52,863 nt of DNA from a virus: positions 1-52,863 of the IMG/VR virus record IMGVR_UViG_3300042691_017990. One strand, given 5' to 3'. Positions 28,501-37,139 of this stretch are shown in pieces (within the stretch, counting starts at the first letter, position 1; each line of letters opens with the position of its first letter). The notes under the pieces are model-generated. The model worked only from the letters and a program-made list of their open reading frames with translations. It made no database searches and had not been told where the DNA came from. A program made the translations under genes and the position numbers.

Positions 28501-30045
28501 TGTAGCACGTATAGTCAATGCTGAAGAACTAGCTGCTGTATGAACTTGAGCCTTCTGAGTTTCTAACTTGTTGTAATCAGAAATCTTGTTCTTGGCAATC
28601 TTGGTTCTAAGTTCAGCTGATGAGTAAACTATGAAGTTTGCAAAGTTATCATAATCAATCAACAAATCATTGATTCTTTGTTTTAGTCTTGACTGTGCTG
28701 CAAATAGTGTATTTACATCGTGGTCAGAATACTTTTGATTGATAGGGTCAGCAGTATCTACGTTAACCGTAAAATTAACACCGTTTAGAGATACGTTGCG
28801 TTTTACAGCCTCCGCAAATAGATTTACCTTGAAGTAAATAGGAGCAATTGAAATATTAGAAATCCAACATGTGGTTCTAATATCATATTCCAAAGGCAAC
28901 GGATCAGACAACTTGACCTGAACATTTACACGACCATCAATTGGGTTGAAGTAATTTGTGTGAGTCAAAATTTGAACCAAATTACCATTGTCAAAATTCA
29001 ATGCATTTTTGTATAGACCAAAATACTTGTTAGCATACTCGGTCAAAAGCAAAGTTGTTTGAGTTTCCAACCAGTCGGTGTAGATAATCTTGACAAACAA
29101 GTCCAATATACCCTGCAATTGTATTTGGTTGATCGATGTCTTTTGTAGAATTCTATCTTGAGAAACTTTGGTTACAATCGTCTTGAATGCCAACAAGATT
29201 TCGTCAGCACTAAACTCGGTTGAATTGTATGTGTATGTAAAGTTCTTGATTTGGTCATCAATACCAATGAACTTTGAAGCTTGTTGAATCGACTCATCGT
29301 TAGCCGAAAGTGTAATTACTTTATCAAAGCCAACATAGGTCTGAATGATAAACTCTTGAAGTTCAGCTGCATTTTGAAGACCCAAACTTTGAGCAATTGC
29401 ATTGTAATTGTAGTTGACAGAATTGCGAACAAACGTCTCTGAGATTGGATTGTTGTCAACAATTTGGTTGATGAACGAAGATATCTGTAGGAACAAATAC
29501 TTCTTATCAGCAAATGCTGACACCTTTACAGCATCCAGTGCATTCTGTGGTGTCAATGTGGTATTGAATGCAAACGATAAACGCAATTCAGTTCTACTTG
29601 GAGAAATTTCCTTGATTACAAGTCGGTTTTGGTTGTTACCAGCAACGTTTCTAACAAAGTTGTAGAGAACATAATACAAACCAGGTGCAACTTGTGTCTG
29701 TCTAAGAACGTCTTGGGTATCAATCAAGATGTCATTATTGAACTTTGCGTAGTTTGTAAAAGGTTGCGCAAAGTTGTAATATGTCAACTTGTTGTTGATA
29801 TCACGATACGAACCTTGGACCACCGAATAAGACACGGTTGGAACAACTCTATTGAAAGCAATACTTTCTTGAGAACTGTTGTAAAGACTGAATTCAATGA
29901 TGTCACTGTCTGACGTTCCAAAGAAACGTTCACGGTCCAGATACTTTTGTTCATACAGTTCTTGTAGATCTGGGGTAAAATATGAACCACTAGCTATTCC
30001 AGTGTTTAACGTCGTCTCATCAAAATTTAGATAACTATATGGCAT
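25534..30045 (-). CDS. Very large baseplate-region structural protein (1503 aa), gp7-like by position
   Basis: Begins MPYSYLNFDETTLNTGIASG. Mostly Asn/Tyr/Ser-rich and beta-like, with a helical section around residues 440-560. The DNTEISSSLSSSYFDYGKKIL to KTKGTSTSLDLIRSLFGIP region (about residues 640-700) looks like a conserved core. In T4 the next wedge gene after gp6 is gp7 (1032 aa), and this protein lies just downstream of the gp6 homologue and two smaller genes, so a gp7-type wedge role is a positional inference. No lysozyme or protease motif was noticed. Confidence 0.55.
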   Translation of the reverse strand: MPYSYLNFDETTLNTGIASGSYFTPDLQELYEQKYLDRERFFGTSDSDIIEFSLYNSSQESIAFNRVVPTVSYSVVQGSYRDINNKLTYYNFAQPFTNYAKFNNDILIDTQDVLRQTQVAPGLYYVLYNFVRNVAGNNQNRLVIKEISPSRTELRLSFAFNTTLTPQNALDAVKVSAFADKKYLFLQISSFINQIVDNNPISETFVRNSVNYNYNAIAQSLGLQNAAELQEFIIQTYVGFDKVITLSANDESIQQASKFIGIDDQIKNFTYTYNSTEFSADEILLAFKTIVTKVSQDRILQKTSINQIQLQGILDLFVKIIYTDWLETQTTLLLTEYANKYFGLYKNALNFDNGNLVQILTHTNYFNPIDGRVNVQVKLSDPLPLEYDIRTTCWISNISIAPIYFKVNLFAEAVKRNVSLNGVNFTVNVDTADPINQKYSDHDVNTLFAAQSRLKQRINDLLIDYDNFANFIVYSSAELRTKIAKNKISDYNKLETQKAQVHTAASSSALTIRATYETDIDRITQSQIDILNSLDEYESYLFFNTSSIDDKIEDGISYDQNNVDSLLNQLPEYIREDSQSVDYLKFTSMVGHFFDNILVYIKKFPKTYPLGVSELSDYPKNFLDELLNSFSWNTNNFKFQNSGISQYLFDNTEISSSLSSSYFDYGKKILNRFANNLPYIYKTKGTSTSLDLIRSLFGIPSELIQLREYGSTDVNVNRQNYYDFEDIIYLTRIKDGRYIKFDYTDPEYVSVVGDPLYYSGSQANTFTSSRSQTEEFRGYDTFEASFRFKSKDYNFNDKIPIVRKIRNNKIDWEVYIRKTQQAESGVLIYDLHPPESNATSSIKLDELPYLNGNIFTFMISRDIKADYEYDSITPEQNTDTNTYGSITVFTSSLTSSAAEKYVPNTYTFAVNQYDGSLKNFSSIKTKVINYNQNNYFSSGSYYVGNYNTTYNNNIEFDGNIDKIKVFRDPLSLSDFDEHSYNLDSISIPDKAALYYNLLYLWSFDTPMQLWAASSSVNTPLDSVVSASLVISSTQVGIPNRNTYYDTWFTASNFTGESVTQPYPSCAPAYVSEFPYQFDKVVVNQAINSNRFGPNYKNNVKINKIDEFATSNLVPYDYSTKTNDIVGSDSNVVGFYISPYTYLESKMENFLGKEGITDIIGDPKYLTSQNYPELDLRLREFASLPSSSIKYIYPQEFYTTYKLYIDFSIFDYVKNVVPNRASIKTGLLIEPSILERKKFNYKDISYNVSGLYTSSIYFNNAAELTPIFTTGSPMNITVESITTYDTDRNQYNYQRLEIPPSIDSRDFIYAKYGKYINVDSNGYHVRNTYNVPDNEYYQMVNDNGNIVTFTSSFNTVEVIGSGSVTGSSVFTNVYRGEGNTGYSPRHLSKIMMPGSRQKYIAVSGSNFSLNNGVKVFAPAQLTYYTYIKGKNDSTTTVNRKGLPNGSSPVTTIPGYLSLNISSSDFPVYGTTTGSTGDPNNLFVQLPLTASMETSASLDKYIMNL

Positions 30046-30046
30046 A

Positions 30047-30523
30047 TTATGATGTTAATGGTAAAAATGGAAAGTCGTCACTAAAGTCAGATGGAACATT
30101 TCCTTGACCCAACTTGATTCTTAGATCGATAATTTCAGTCTTCATTGCTGCTATGACTTGTTTATCGTCGTTGAGTTCATACTTTTCAACCAAAGAGTTC
30201 ACAGTCTCATTGAGAATTCTGTTTTCGGCAATGGCTTCATTATATTGTTGTAAAATAGTATTGATATCTTGTGCTTGCTCTTGTTGAGTAGTTTGCAATT
30301 CATTAAACCCAATCGAATTGGTATCCAAAACTTTGTCTGGATTGTATTCTAGTGTTTTTAATGTGATATCTGTATAGTAAAACTTACCTTCGTCGGTCTT
30401 ATTATCATTATAAATGAGTTGAAAGTTTCCGAATGAATCAATGTTGTTCGGAAACTGACCAAGATCCTTAAAAGTCTGTAACTGTTTAAGACCTACTGTA
30501 TATTCTACTACTATATCAGCCAT
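30047..30523 (-). CDS. Small baseplate-region protein with coiled coil
   Basis: A 158-residue protein not recognised as a named family. Residues 1-70 look like a compact beta domain (VEYTVGLKQLQTFKDLG); residues ~75-145 are a heptad-rich helix (ELQTTQQEQAQDINTILQQ and after), followed by an acidic-aromatic tail DFSDDFPFLPLTS. It is packed between two large baseplate genes with 1-bp gaps on both sides, so it probably assembles with them. Confidence 0.6.
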   Translation of the reverse strand: MADIVVEYTVGLKQLQTFKDLGQFPNNIDSFGNFQLIYNDNKTDEGKFYYTDITLKTLEYNPDKVLDTNSIGFNELQTTQQEQAQDINTILQQYNEAIAENRILNETVNSLVEKYELNDDKQVIAAMKTEIIDLRIKLGQGNVPSDFSDDFPFLPLTS

Positions 30524-30524
30524 A

Positions 30525-32390
30525 TTATCTTACAATTTGGAATACCTTGTCGGTGTCCACAATGTCCACCGTTCCATCTGGATACTCCGCCTTTATAAAT
30601 ATCTTGAAATATCTTTCTTGTGGCAATCCAGTGGTATCAAACTTAAAATAATTTCCTTGGTTAGGGTCACAGCTGAGTTTAGAATATTCATCAAAGTCTA
30701 TAAAAACCTGACCGGATTCAGCATCAGTTATTTGATAATATGATGAAGTAGGTAGGTATTTAGGTGTTACCATCACAGGTTGTTGATATGCTTTTTGGAA
30801 GTTCTTGAGAGGGTATTGATCTCTTGCGAACACAAATACTTTTGGTAAACTACCAGCCTTATACGTGTCTTTTAACTGTTGTAGAGTAATTAAGTTCTCA
30901 ATAGAACCAGTCACAGGTGCTAAACTACCCGTATTGAATGTAGTATCATCCCAAGCAACATCGATGTATGGACTATAGATTGTATTGGTTTCTTTACTGA
31001 AGAACTGTAACAATCCATTGGTCTTACCAACCGGTGGAACAGTCAACTCCAACGAAGACAACAGTATGATTCCGTTGTTTGGAATACATCCACAAATCCA
31101 AGAACGAACTATGTTGGTAACATCCATGGTTATGTCGCCTTGTTGACCGAGAGTATATGATTGACTGCAAATCAAACTTGAACCACTCAATGATGGGAAT
31201 GCAGACGATGAACAGAACCAGAAGTTTACATCACTATATGTAGACGGAACATCATAATACCAAGTTCCTCCACCATTTTCAAAGCTGGCTGTCTTATAAG
31301 AAGATGTCAACAAGTAATCGATTTGTTGGTAAGAACCAGTAAATGGCACATACCAAGCATTGCTTCCAGAGTAATCTCTAAAATTCCAACTTGCACCCAT
31401 TGTGGTTCCACCATCTGCCCATCTACCATTACCATTGTCCCAACTTTGACTTACTGGGTAAGCATAAATTGTGTAGTTGAGTGGTAGATTTCTTTGTCCA
31501 CAAGCAGTCAAATTCAAAGTGAACTTTATGTTTGAACTAGACAATTCATTGTTTGCTATAGAAGCACTGATGTTGGTAATATCAAACTGAACCACAGTTC
31601 TTGAAAACTCAGGTCTCAACAAATAGTATACAGATGTTGGAGGAGTTATAGAACCACTGTAATAACCACGGAAATACCCTTGGAAATTTTCAACATCCAA
31701 ATAGTAACTGGTGCTAGACGTTTCAGTAGATATAACTCCAACAAATTGAGAACCAGTTACACTACCATCGAATGTTCCATTTTGAATGCAAAGTGGTCCA
31801 GGTCCAGTGCAAGATGTTCCAAATAGTTTTCCTGAGAATCCACCAACACTACCACTACCAATTAATGACTGTGTTAGTGGTGAAGTTGTGTAGGTTACAC
31901 CATTGACATCTAGGTTTGTGAACGATGATCCGCTGTAAACAATTCCACTGAAACTTCCCGTTGAAATTTGACCATTCACGGTTACATTGCTCAAGAAGTT
32001 ATAGCTACCACTAAATGACCCAGAAGCAAAATCTGACGAACCAGACACATATAGTGAGACAAAAGGACTTACGTTTATATTTGAGAATATGCCAGTGAAT
32101 GAAGCAATTGCAATTGCAGATTCGACCACAGATGTTGCGAGTGGGTATTCTCTCCAAAGACTTCCAGAGTAAACATAGAAACTAGATGTTGTGTAAGCCA
32201 ACCAACCTTCGTTACCATATGACGAACTGTTTTGTGGAGGGGTTCTCCAAATTGGATCTGTGTATACCAACTTGTTACCATCGTTGCTAGCATACACCTC
32301 CAAAATTTCGTCTATACCAAAGTTTTTGTTTTTGTAAACTTTGGCGTTATTGATGTAGGTGTCTTGAGATGGATAAATAAATGTGTGCAT
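30525..32390 (-). CDS. Baseplate or fibre structural protein with DNRLRE-like domain
   Basis: A 621-residue protein. The opening FIYPSQDTYINNAKVYKNKNFG with a following LEVYAS, and later SRTVVQFDITNI, IYAYPVSQSWDNGNG and ITMDVTNIVRSWICG, match the DNRLRE/carbohydrate-binding-module-like beta domain found in secreted surface proteins. A Gly/Ser-rich segment (~90-230) lies between. It sits between the gp6 homologue and the small coiled-coil gene, with 1-nt spacing. It is likely a peripheral baseplate or short fibre component that may bind polysaccharide. The domain call is moderate, the precise role unknown. Confidence 0.55.
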   Translation of the reverse strand: MHTFIYPSQDTYINNAKVYKNKNFGIDEILEVYASNDGNKLVYTDPIWRTPPQNSSSYGNEGWLAYTTSSFYVYSGSLWREYPLATSVVESAIAIASFTGIFSNINVSPFVSLYVSGSSDFASGSFSGSYNFLSNVTVNGQISTGSFSGIVYSGSSFTNLDVNGVTYTTSPLTQSLIGSGSVGGFSGKLFGTSCTGPGPLCIQNGTFDGSVTGSQFVGVISTETSSTSYYLDVENFQGYFRGYYSGSITPPTSVYYLLRPEFSRTVVQFDITNISASIANNELSSSNIKFTLNLTACGQRNLPLNYTIYAYPVSQSWDNGNGRWADGGTTMGASWNFRDYSGSNAWYVPFTGSYQQIDYLLTSSYKTASFENGGGTWYYDVPSTYSDVNFWFCSSSAFPSLSGSSLICSQSYTLGQQGDITMDVTNIVRSWICGCIPNNGIILLSSLELTVPPVGKTNGLLQFFSKETNTIYSPYIDVAWDDTTFNTGSLAPVTGSIENLITLQQLKDTYKAGSLPKVFVFARDQYPLKNFQKAYQQPVMVTPKYLPTSSYYQITDAESGQVFIDFDEYSKLSCDPNQGNYFKFDTTGLPQERYFKIFIKAEYPDGTVDIVDTDKVFQIVR

Positions 32391-32391
32391 A

Positions 32392-34389
32392 TTATACCAC
32401 TAATCCTTTAATGTCGGTATCTGGAAACTTGACTTCAAATATTGAAGGGTCTTTTGATGGATATACGATATTGTTCTGTGTAGCAATATCGATATTATAA
32501 GCTATAGGCGAATATTGAACTCCATCAGTATCATAAGTCAAATTTTTGATTGTAACTTCGGTCACAGATTGAACACCTTCGTTTTTCATTATTTCAAAGG
32601 TTAATTGACTTAAATTGATTGGTTGATTAAATCCCCAGTTGTCAATATTGAAAAATGCTTGAACAGATGCAATACATTCATTCAACACATCACGTTTGTT
32701 GAAACCAGCAAAGACTGTGATCTTGAATTCAACGCCGATATTGATAATGTATCCGTCAATCACATTGAATCTATCAGTCAAAATCTTGTATTGACTCAAG
32801 TAGTTCTTCAAATTCAAAAGTGTTGCTTCGTTACATGGAGTGAGTTTCTTATCACTGTTGTATCCTAGAATATACAAGTTGTTTGTGAATGGATTGTTTG
32901 ACTCCAAAAACTTTCTACGATCAAGTGGATTCAATGGGTTCAAATTCAACAACTCATTTTGAGCAGCTGAACCTGTGATAACACCACTAATCAATCCAGT
33001 ATATGCAATTTGTCTAGTAGCATTTGATTGAACGAACGCTTTAGCTATACTACCAAATTGTGGACTCATTGCGTATACACGAAGAAGTATGTCCTCCTCA
33101 GTTACGATACGATTTTGAGATGAAAAATTTGCAATAGCATTTTGACGTATTTCTTCGTCGGTTTCTGGACCATCTCCACCAGTTGCTGCAAGTGGGTTGT
33201 TTACTCTCAAAGAGTTCTTGATATTATTGAACAATGTAACTTGACTATCTGTTAATCCAGTAATATCGTTCATCAATCCGACCGCACTAATTGTATTGAT
33301 TTCTCCAGAGTTGACGTTAGAATTTACGCCGCCACCAACAATATAAGTGATGGTCAATATTGTGTTCGATGGAGATACACCATATGAATTGCTCTTCAAC
33401 ACGTTTGTTCCGTCCAAACTGATGTTAAGATTATCTAAATTAGACAAACCCACACCCACGTTTGAAGGATTTGGTATGATCACAGTGTTATCGAAGTTTT
33501 CAGTGTTTGCACCAAACTGAATGTATGTTGAATTGTTTTCATCAATCGTGGTGATAAAACGATTCTCGGTTCTCAAATACTTCAACAACTTAGGCGTTTC
33601 ACCTCTATACTTCGACAAGGTTTGATTTGTTAATGGAACGTTGTCAACAGAAATTGGTATTGTTTCTTGTGCTAGATATTGAACTTCATAGTAATTGTTA
33701 TTGTTACTATCAACTATACTTGCTACTTTCAATACATCGGTAGCGTCCAATTTAATTTCTAAAAATGGTGTTGCGGTTCCTACACTTACTTGTTTGACTA
33801 CAAGTTTACCTGCATATGCTTTTGCAGTCTTTTTGATCAAGTAAAATAGTGGTGCTCCAGTTTCATCACGGTTATACACAGACACTTCTCTTGGTGAAAA
33901 TACCGTGTCTTGACTAAAGTCTACACTTTCTTCAATCAAGAATGGAACTCCAGAAACACTGGACAATTCTGTGAATGGTTTCAATATCAAACAATAGGTG
34001 TCATCTGGAACATATTCACCGTCTATCTCGCCCACTCTTTTGGCTGGAACTAGTTGAAACAGTTCAAGATCAGTTGCAGCTGCTGATGTGACCTTTGGTT
34101 TGTATCCCAAATATCTAGCTTGGTTGATCAAGTTTCTTCTATCTGTGGCAAACTGAATAAAACTTTCCTTGAACTGTTGATCGGTATAATATGACAATAT
34201 GTCACCAACATATGCGGCTTGTTCAATGAAAATTTGACCAGGCGAACTCTCACTAAAATCTCTATAACTTTGTGGGTAGTATTGTTTAGTGAAATCGATC
34301 AATTGTTGCTTCAAAGATGCAAAATCTCTATTAACGTAATTTACGTCTTTAGTATTTGCTCTAAAAGTCTTGTTAATTATTTGTGCCAT
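32392..34389 (-). CDS. Baseplate wedge protein gp6-like (baseplate J family)
   Basis: A 665-residue protein, almost the length of T4 gp6 (660). The N-terminus NRDFASLKQQLIDFTKQYYP, then ESSPGQIFIEQAAYVGDILSYYTD and NLINQARYLGYKP, is the conserved J/gp6 helical core. GGDGPETDEEIRQNAIANF at about residues 400-420 and the DRFNVIDGYIINIGVEFKITV region in the C-terminal third complete the family pattern. It forms the inner ring of the wedge and works with gp25, encoded immediately upstream; that stop codon and this ATG overlap as TAATG. Confidence 0.9.
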   Translation of the reverse strand: MAQIINKTFRANTKDVNYVNRDFASLKQQLIDFTKQYYPQSYRDFSESSPGQIFIEQAAYVGDILSYYTDQQFKESFIQFATDRRNLINQARYLGYKPKVTSAAATDLELFQLVPAKRVGEIDGEYVPDDTYCLILKPFTELSSVSGVPFLIEESVDFSQDTVFSPREVSVYNRDETGAPLFYLIKKTAKAYAGKLVVKQVSVGTATPFLEIKLDATDVLKVASIVDSNNNNYYEVQYLAQETIPISVDNVPLTNQTLSKYRGETPKLLKYLRTENRFITTIDENNSTYIQFGANTENFDNTVIIPNPSNVGVGLSNLDNLNISLDGTNVLKSNSYGVSPSNTILTITYIVGGGVNSNVNSGEINTISAVGLMNDITGLTDSQVTLFNNIKNSLRVNNPLAATGGDGPETDEEIRQNAIANFSSQNRIVTEEDILLRVYAMSPQFGSIAKAFVQSNATRQIAYTGLISGVITGSAAQNELLNLNPLNPLDRRKFLESNNPFTNNLYILGYNSDKKLTPCNEATLLNLKNYLSQYKILTDRFNVIDGYIINIGVEFKITVFAGFNKRDVLNECIASVQAFFNIDNWGFNQPINLSQLTFEIMKNEGVQSVTEVTIKNLTYDTDGVQYSPIAYNIDIATQNNIVYPSKDPSIFEVKFPDTDIKGLVV

Positions 34390-34790
34390 TAGATTCTGTT
34401 ATTAGTAAGTTCCACCTCAGTAGTAGAGGTAATCTTGTTATAAGTGAACACCACACTTATAAATATCGTATTTGCATCAGTATTTTCGTTTTGAGTGGAT
34501 GCTATTTTTACCTTCACATCATTAACGATCACACCATTCAAAAATTTGTTGATATCACGTTGGACTACATCGACAATAATGCCTGGATTGACTTCCAATT
34601 CATTTTGTTGAAATAATAGGTAATACAATCCAGATCCAAACTCATTGTTGAATCGTCTTTCGCCTGGTTTGGTCAACAACAAGTTTCTTATGTTTGAAGA
34701 TACTTGATCAATAGTAGCAGTATTGGTTTCAAAATATCCATCTTGACCCAATCTCAACGGTAACTTAAGCCCAAGTATCTGTTTAGCCAT
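34389..34790 (-). CDS. Baseplate wedge protein gp25-like
   Basis: A 133-residue protein of the gp25/GPW family, which locks sheath and baseplate wedges together. The diagnostic segment is NIRNLLLTKPGERRFNNEFG at about residues 33-52, carrying the E-R-R version of the family EPR motif. Length matches T4 gp25 (132 residues). It is coupled to the gp6 homologue by a TAATG overlap. Confidence 0.9.
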   Translation of the reverse strand: MAKQILGLKLPLRLGQDGYFETNTATIDQVSSNIRNLLLTKPGERRFNNEFGSGLYYLLFQQNELEVNPGIIVDVVQRDINKFLNGVIVNDVKVKIASTQNENTDANTIFISVVFTYNKITSTTEVELTNNRI

Positions 34791-34796
34791 ATGTTG

Positions 34797-35234
34797 TTAT
34801 TTCTTTTCTCCACGCTTTTTATCAACAGCTTTCAGTAGTGATCTATAATCTCTGGTAACTGCTTGAGCAACCGCTTTTACTGGTTCTGGAGCATGTTCAG
34901 TCACAGATTCAGTCAACTTGTCAACAACACTTGGTTCGCCACTACCCATGATACTTGCCAACCCACCTTCTTGAGGCACACCACCAGTTGTTTCATTCAA
35001 TATTTGATTCAATACTGGATTGCTAGTGTATTTGACAAACTTCTTTTTGTTTTGTGATTGTTCTACAGGCTGTTCCGTCACTGATTCACTCACCAAAGAT
35101 GAAAATGATGGTGACGAATCTGATCTTGAAATTGATTCTTTAGAAAATGCTTCCAACAAGCAGTTTTTTACTTCTTCTCTGACAGCATTTCTTACTTCTT
35201 GACGAATGTATTCTTTAAGAGTATCTAGTTTCAT
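34797..35234 (-). CDS. Hypothetical virion-associated protein
   Basis: A 145-residue protein with a charged N-terminal helix (EYIRQEVRNAVREEVKNCLLEAF), a Ser-rich spacer, then KKFVKYTSNPVLNQILNETTGGVP, a segment I associate with small proteins in the baseplate clusters of T4-like marine phages. The C-terminus is basic (DKKRGEKK). No enzyme motif. It lies 6 bp upstream of gp25 and 9 bp downstream of the glycine-zipper protein. Confidence 0.6.
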   Translation of the reverse strand: MKLDTLKEYIRQEVRNAVREEVKNCLLEAFSKESISRSDSSPSFSSLVSESVTEQPVEQSQNKKKFVKYTSNPVLNQILNETTGGVPQEGGLASIMGSGEPSVVDKLTESVTEHAPEPVKAVAQAVTRDYRSLLKAVDKKRGEKK

Positions 35235-35243
35235 ATTATATAA

Positions 35244-37133
35244 TTATTGTCCAAGTTTAGATTTTTGTAAATTTAATAGGTCTTCTGCTCCCTTTGTATT
35301 GGAAGGAGCCTTTATTTTGACCTTTTTGATACGTGGTGCAGACGGTGGTTTTGGTATTTTTGGCTTAGGCATACCTTTTTTGACTAAAGCTAGTTTAGCA
35401 GCCGCAGCACCAAGTGCTCCACCTGCAGCAGCTCCAATCAAAGCACCTTTACCACCTCCAGCCAAAGCACCTATTCCGCCTCCTAAACCAGCTCCTGCGA
35501 GTGTTCCACCACCCACACCACCCAAAGCTATACCACCACCTAAAGCAGCCCCAGATAGTCCTCCAATCAACGCACCTTGACCTCCACCAGCCAATGCACC
35601 AACTCCAGCACCAAGACCGCCACCAACCAATCCTCCAGTTGCCGCTTTAACCAGTGTGTTTGGAGGAGTTATGGCGTTGTTTGGACTCAAAGATCCAACA
35701 TTACCATTTGATAAGTTGGTAAGTGCCGCATCAGCATTGGTTATGTTTGTAGGAACTGGATTAGCTGGTAAATCTGGTAGGTTTGGTTTAGGAACATCTG
35801 GTATTGCACTCTTTAGTTTATCTACAGCAGCAATCTTCTCAGTTGAACCAATATTACCCGTAGCTGGATCAACAAACTTAGTGTTACCAGCGATAGTTTC
35901 AGGTCTGTATTTATCTGGACTCCAATTCTCTCCGAGACCATCTTTGACAAACTTTGGTTTTTCTACAGTTGGAACTTTTGGAGTCTCTACTTTTATCTTA
36001 CTATCAACTTCCAACTTAGATACTACATCAGTTCCAGTTGGAGTCTTGACTTGACTAACTGTAGATGAAATCGAATCTGTGGTAGTTGTCACAGAATCTT
36101 TGCCTGGTATCTTAAACTCACTTTGACCGGCACCATTTGGAAGTGCATCCAACTCAGCCGATGTCATTCTGGATCTAGGATCGTCTGATGCAAAACTTGT
36201 TCTTACAGTCACACCACCACCAGTCACAGTTTCCTTGGATGTGACTGTGTTGGTAGAAGTAACAGTGCTGGTAGTTACAGCATTAGGATCTGATATTGAA
36301 GATGTTGGAGTTTCATTGGCAGAATCCGACATCATTTTGTCAAGGTCGGCACTGTTCTTGTCCAACATTTTGTCTATGTCATCCTCTTTTTTATCCACCT
36401 CGGTCAAAGCCTTTGATGGGTCCAATTGTTTTGGTGTGGATGACGGCAACTTTATGTTGGGATTATCAACACTAGGTGCTTTATTTATTGTTCCATAGAT
36501 GGTTTGAGATGGAGGACCAACCAAGGCTGGATCTGGGTCTGGAAGGAAACATGCTGGTATTTTATTTTTTGACCATGTTCCATCTTTAGTGTTGTCTTGA
36601 ACCTCTTGATTGAGAGAATTCAACTCTTCAATATATTGTTTTTCACTAGACTTCGCGGCATCAATCTTTCCTTGCAACAAACTAGTTTCATATCTACGAA
36701 CATTTTCAGAAACATCAAATACATACTCCAATAGTTTTGATGTCTGTAAATCTTTCAAACATGGCCACTTTGAATAGTATACTTTTCTAAAGACTGGACG
36801 TTGGTTTATGTTAACGATGATGTTTTGTTTATTTGAATTTGGTCCAGCATAACCAACGATTACTGGAGGTAGATTGTCTTTATTTGGAACATCTGGCAAA
36901 AGTTTACGGTCATTCAAATACTTGTATAATTCAGCATATGTTTTTGGACCCGTGTTTTGAATGTTTGCTATTCCAGTGGATGCGTCGAAGTATGAAAAAG
37001 ATTGAAGAGGTGCGGTGGTGTCTTCAAAAGCATACATGATTCTTGCATTACCATCCAAGAAAATACCAGCACTCCAGTTGTTACCAGAGTCGGGTTGTAA
37101 GAATCCTAAAATGTCTACTAGTTTCTCTTCCAT
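35244..37133 (-). CDS. Baseplate-region protein with glycine-zipper segment
   Basis: A 629-residue protein. Residues 1-200 form a globular domain (IFLDGNARIMYAFEDTT; VFRKVYYSKWPCL); ~210-490 are low-complexity Thr/Ser/Pro/Asp; ~495-578 contain repeated GxxxG segments (GGLVGGGLGAGVGALAGGG, then a near copy GGGIGALAGGGKGALIGAA), as in glycine-zipper membrane-inserting proteins; the C-terminus is Lys/Pro-rich and basic. Located between the spike-like and gp25 genes, it may insert into the host membrane during injection or act in hub assembly. That role is inferred from composition only. Confidence 0.6.
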   Translation of the reverse strand: MEEKLVDILGFLQPDSGNNWSAGIFLDGNARIMYAFEDTTAPLQSFSYFDASTGIANIQNTGPKTYAELYKYLNDRKLLPDVPNKDNLPPVIVGYAGPNSNKQNIIVNINQRPVFRKVYYSKWPCLKDLQTSKLLEYVFDVSENVRRYETSLLQGKIDAAKSSEKQYIEELNSLNQEVQDNTKDGTWSKNKIPACFLPDPDPALVGPPSQTIYGTINKAPSVDNPNIKLPSSTPKQLDPSKALTEVDKKEDDIDKMLDKNSADLDKMMSDSANETPTSSISDPNAVTTSTVTSTNTVTSKETVTGGGVTVRTSFASDDPRSRMTSAELDALPNGAGQSEFKIPGKDSVTTTTDSISSTVSQVKTPTGTDVVSKLEVDSKIKVETPKVPTVEKPKFVKDGLGENWSPDKYRPETIAGNTKFVDPATGNIGSTEKIAAVDKLKSAIPDVPKPNLPDLPANPVPTNITNADAALTNLSNGNVGSLSPNNAITPPNTLVKAATGGLVGGGLGAGVGALAGGGQGALIGGLSGAALGGGIALGGVGGGTLAGAGLGGGIGALAGGGKGALIGAAAGGALGAAAAKLALVKKGMPKPKIPKPPSAPRIKKVKIKAPSNTKGAEDLLNLQKSKLGQ

Positions 37134-37139
37134 AATATC

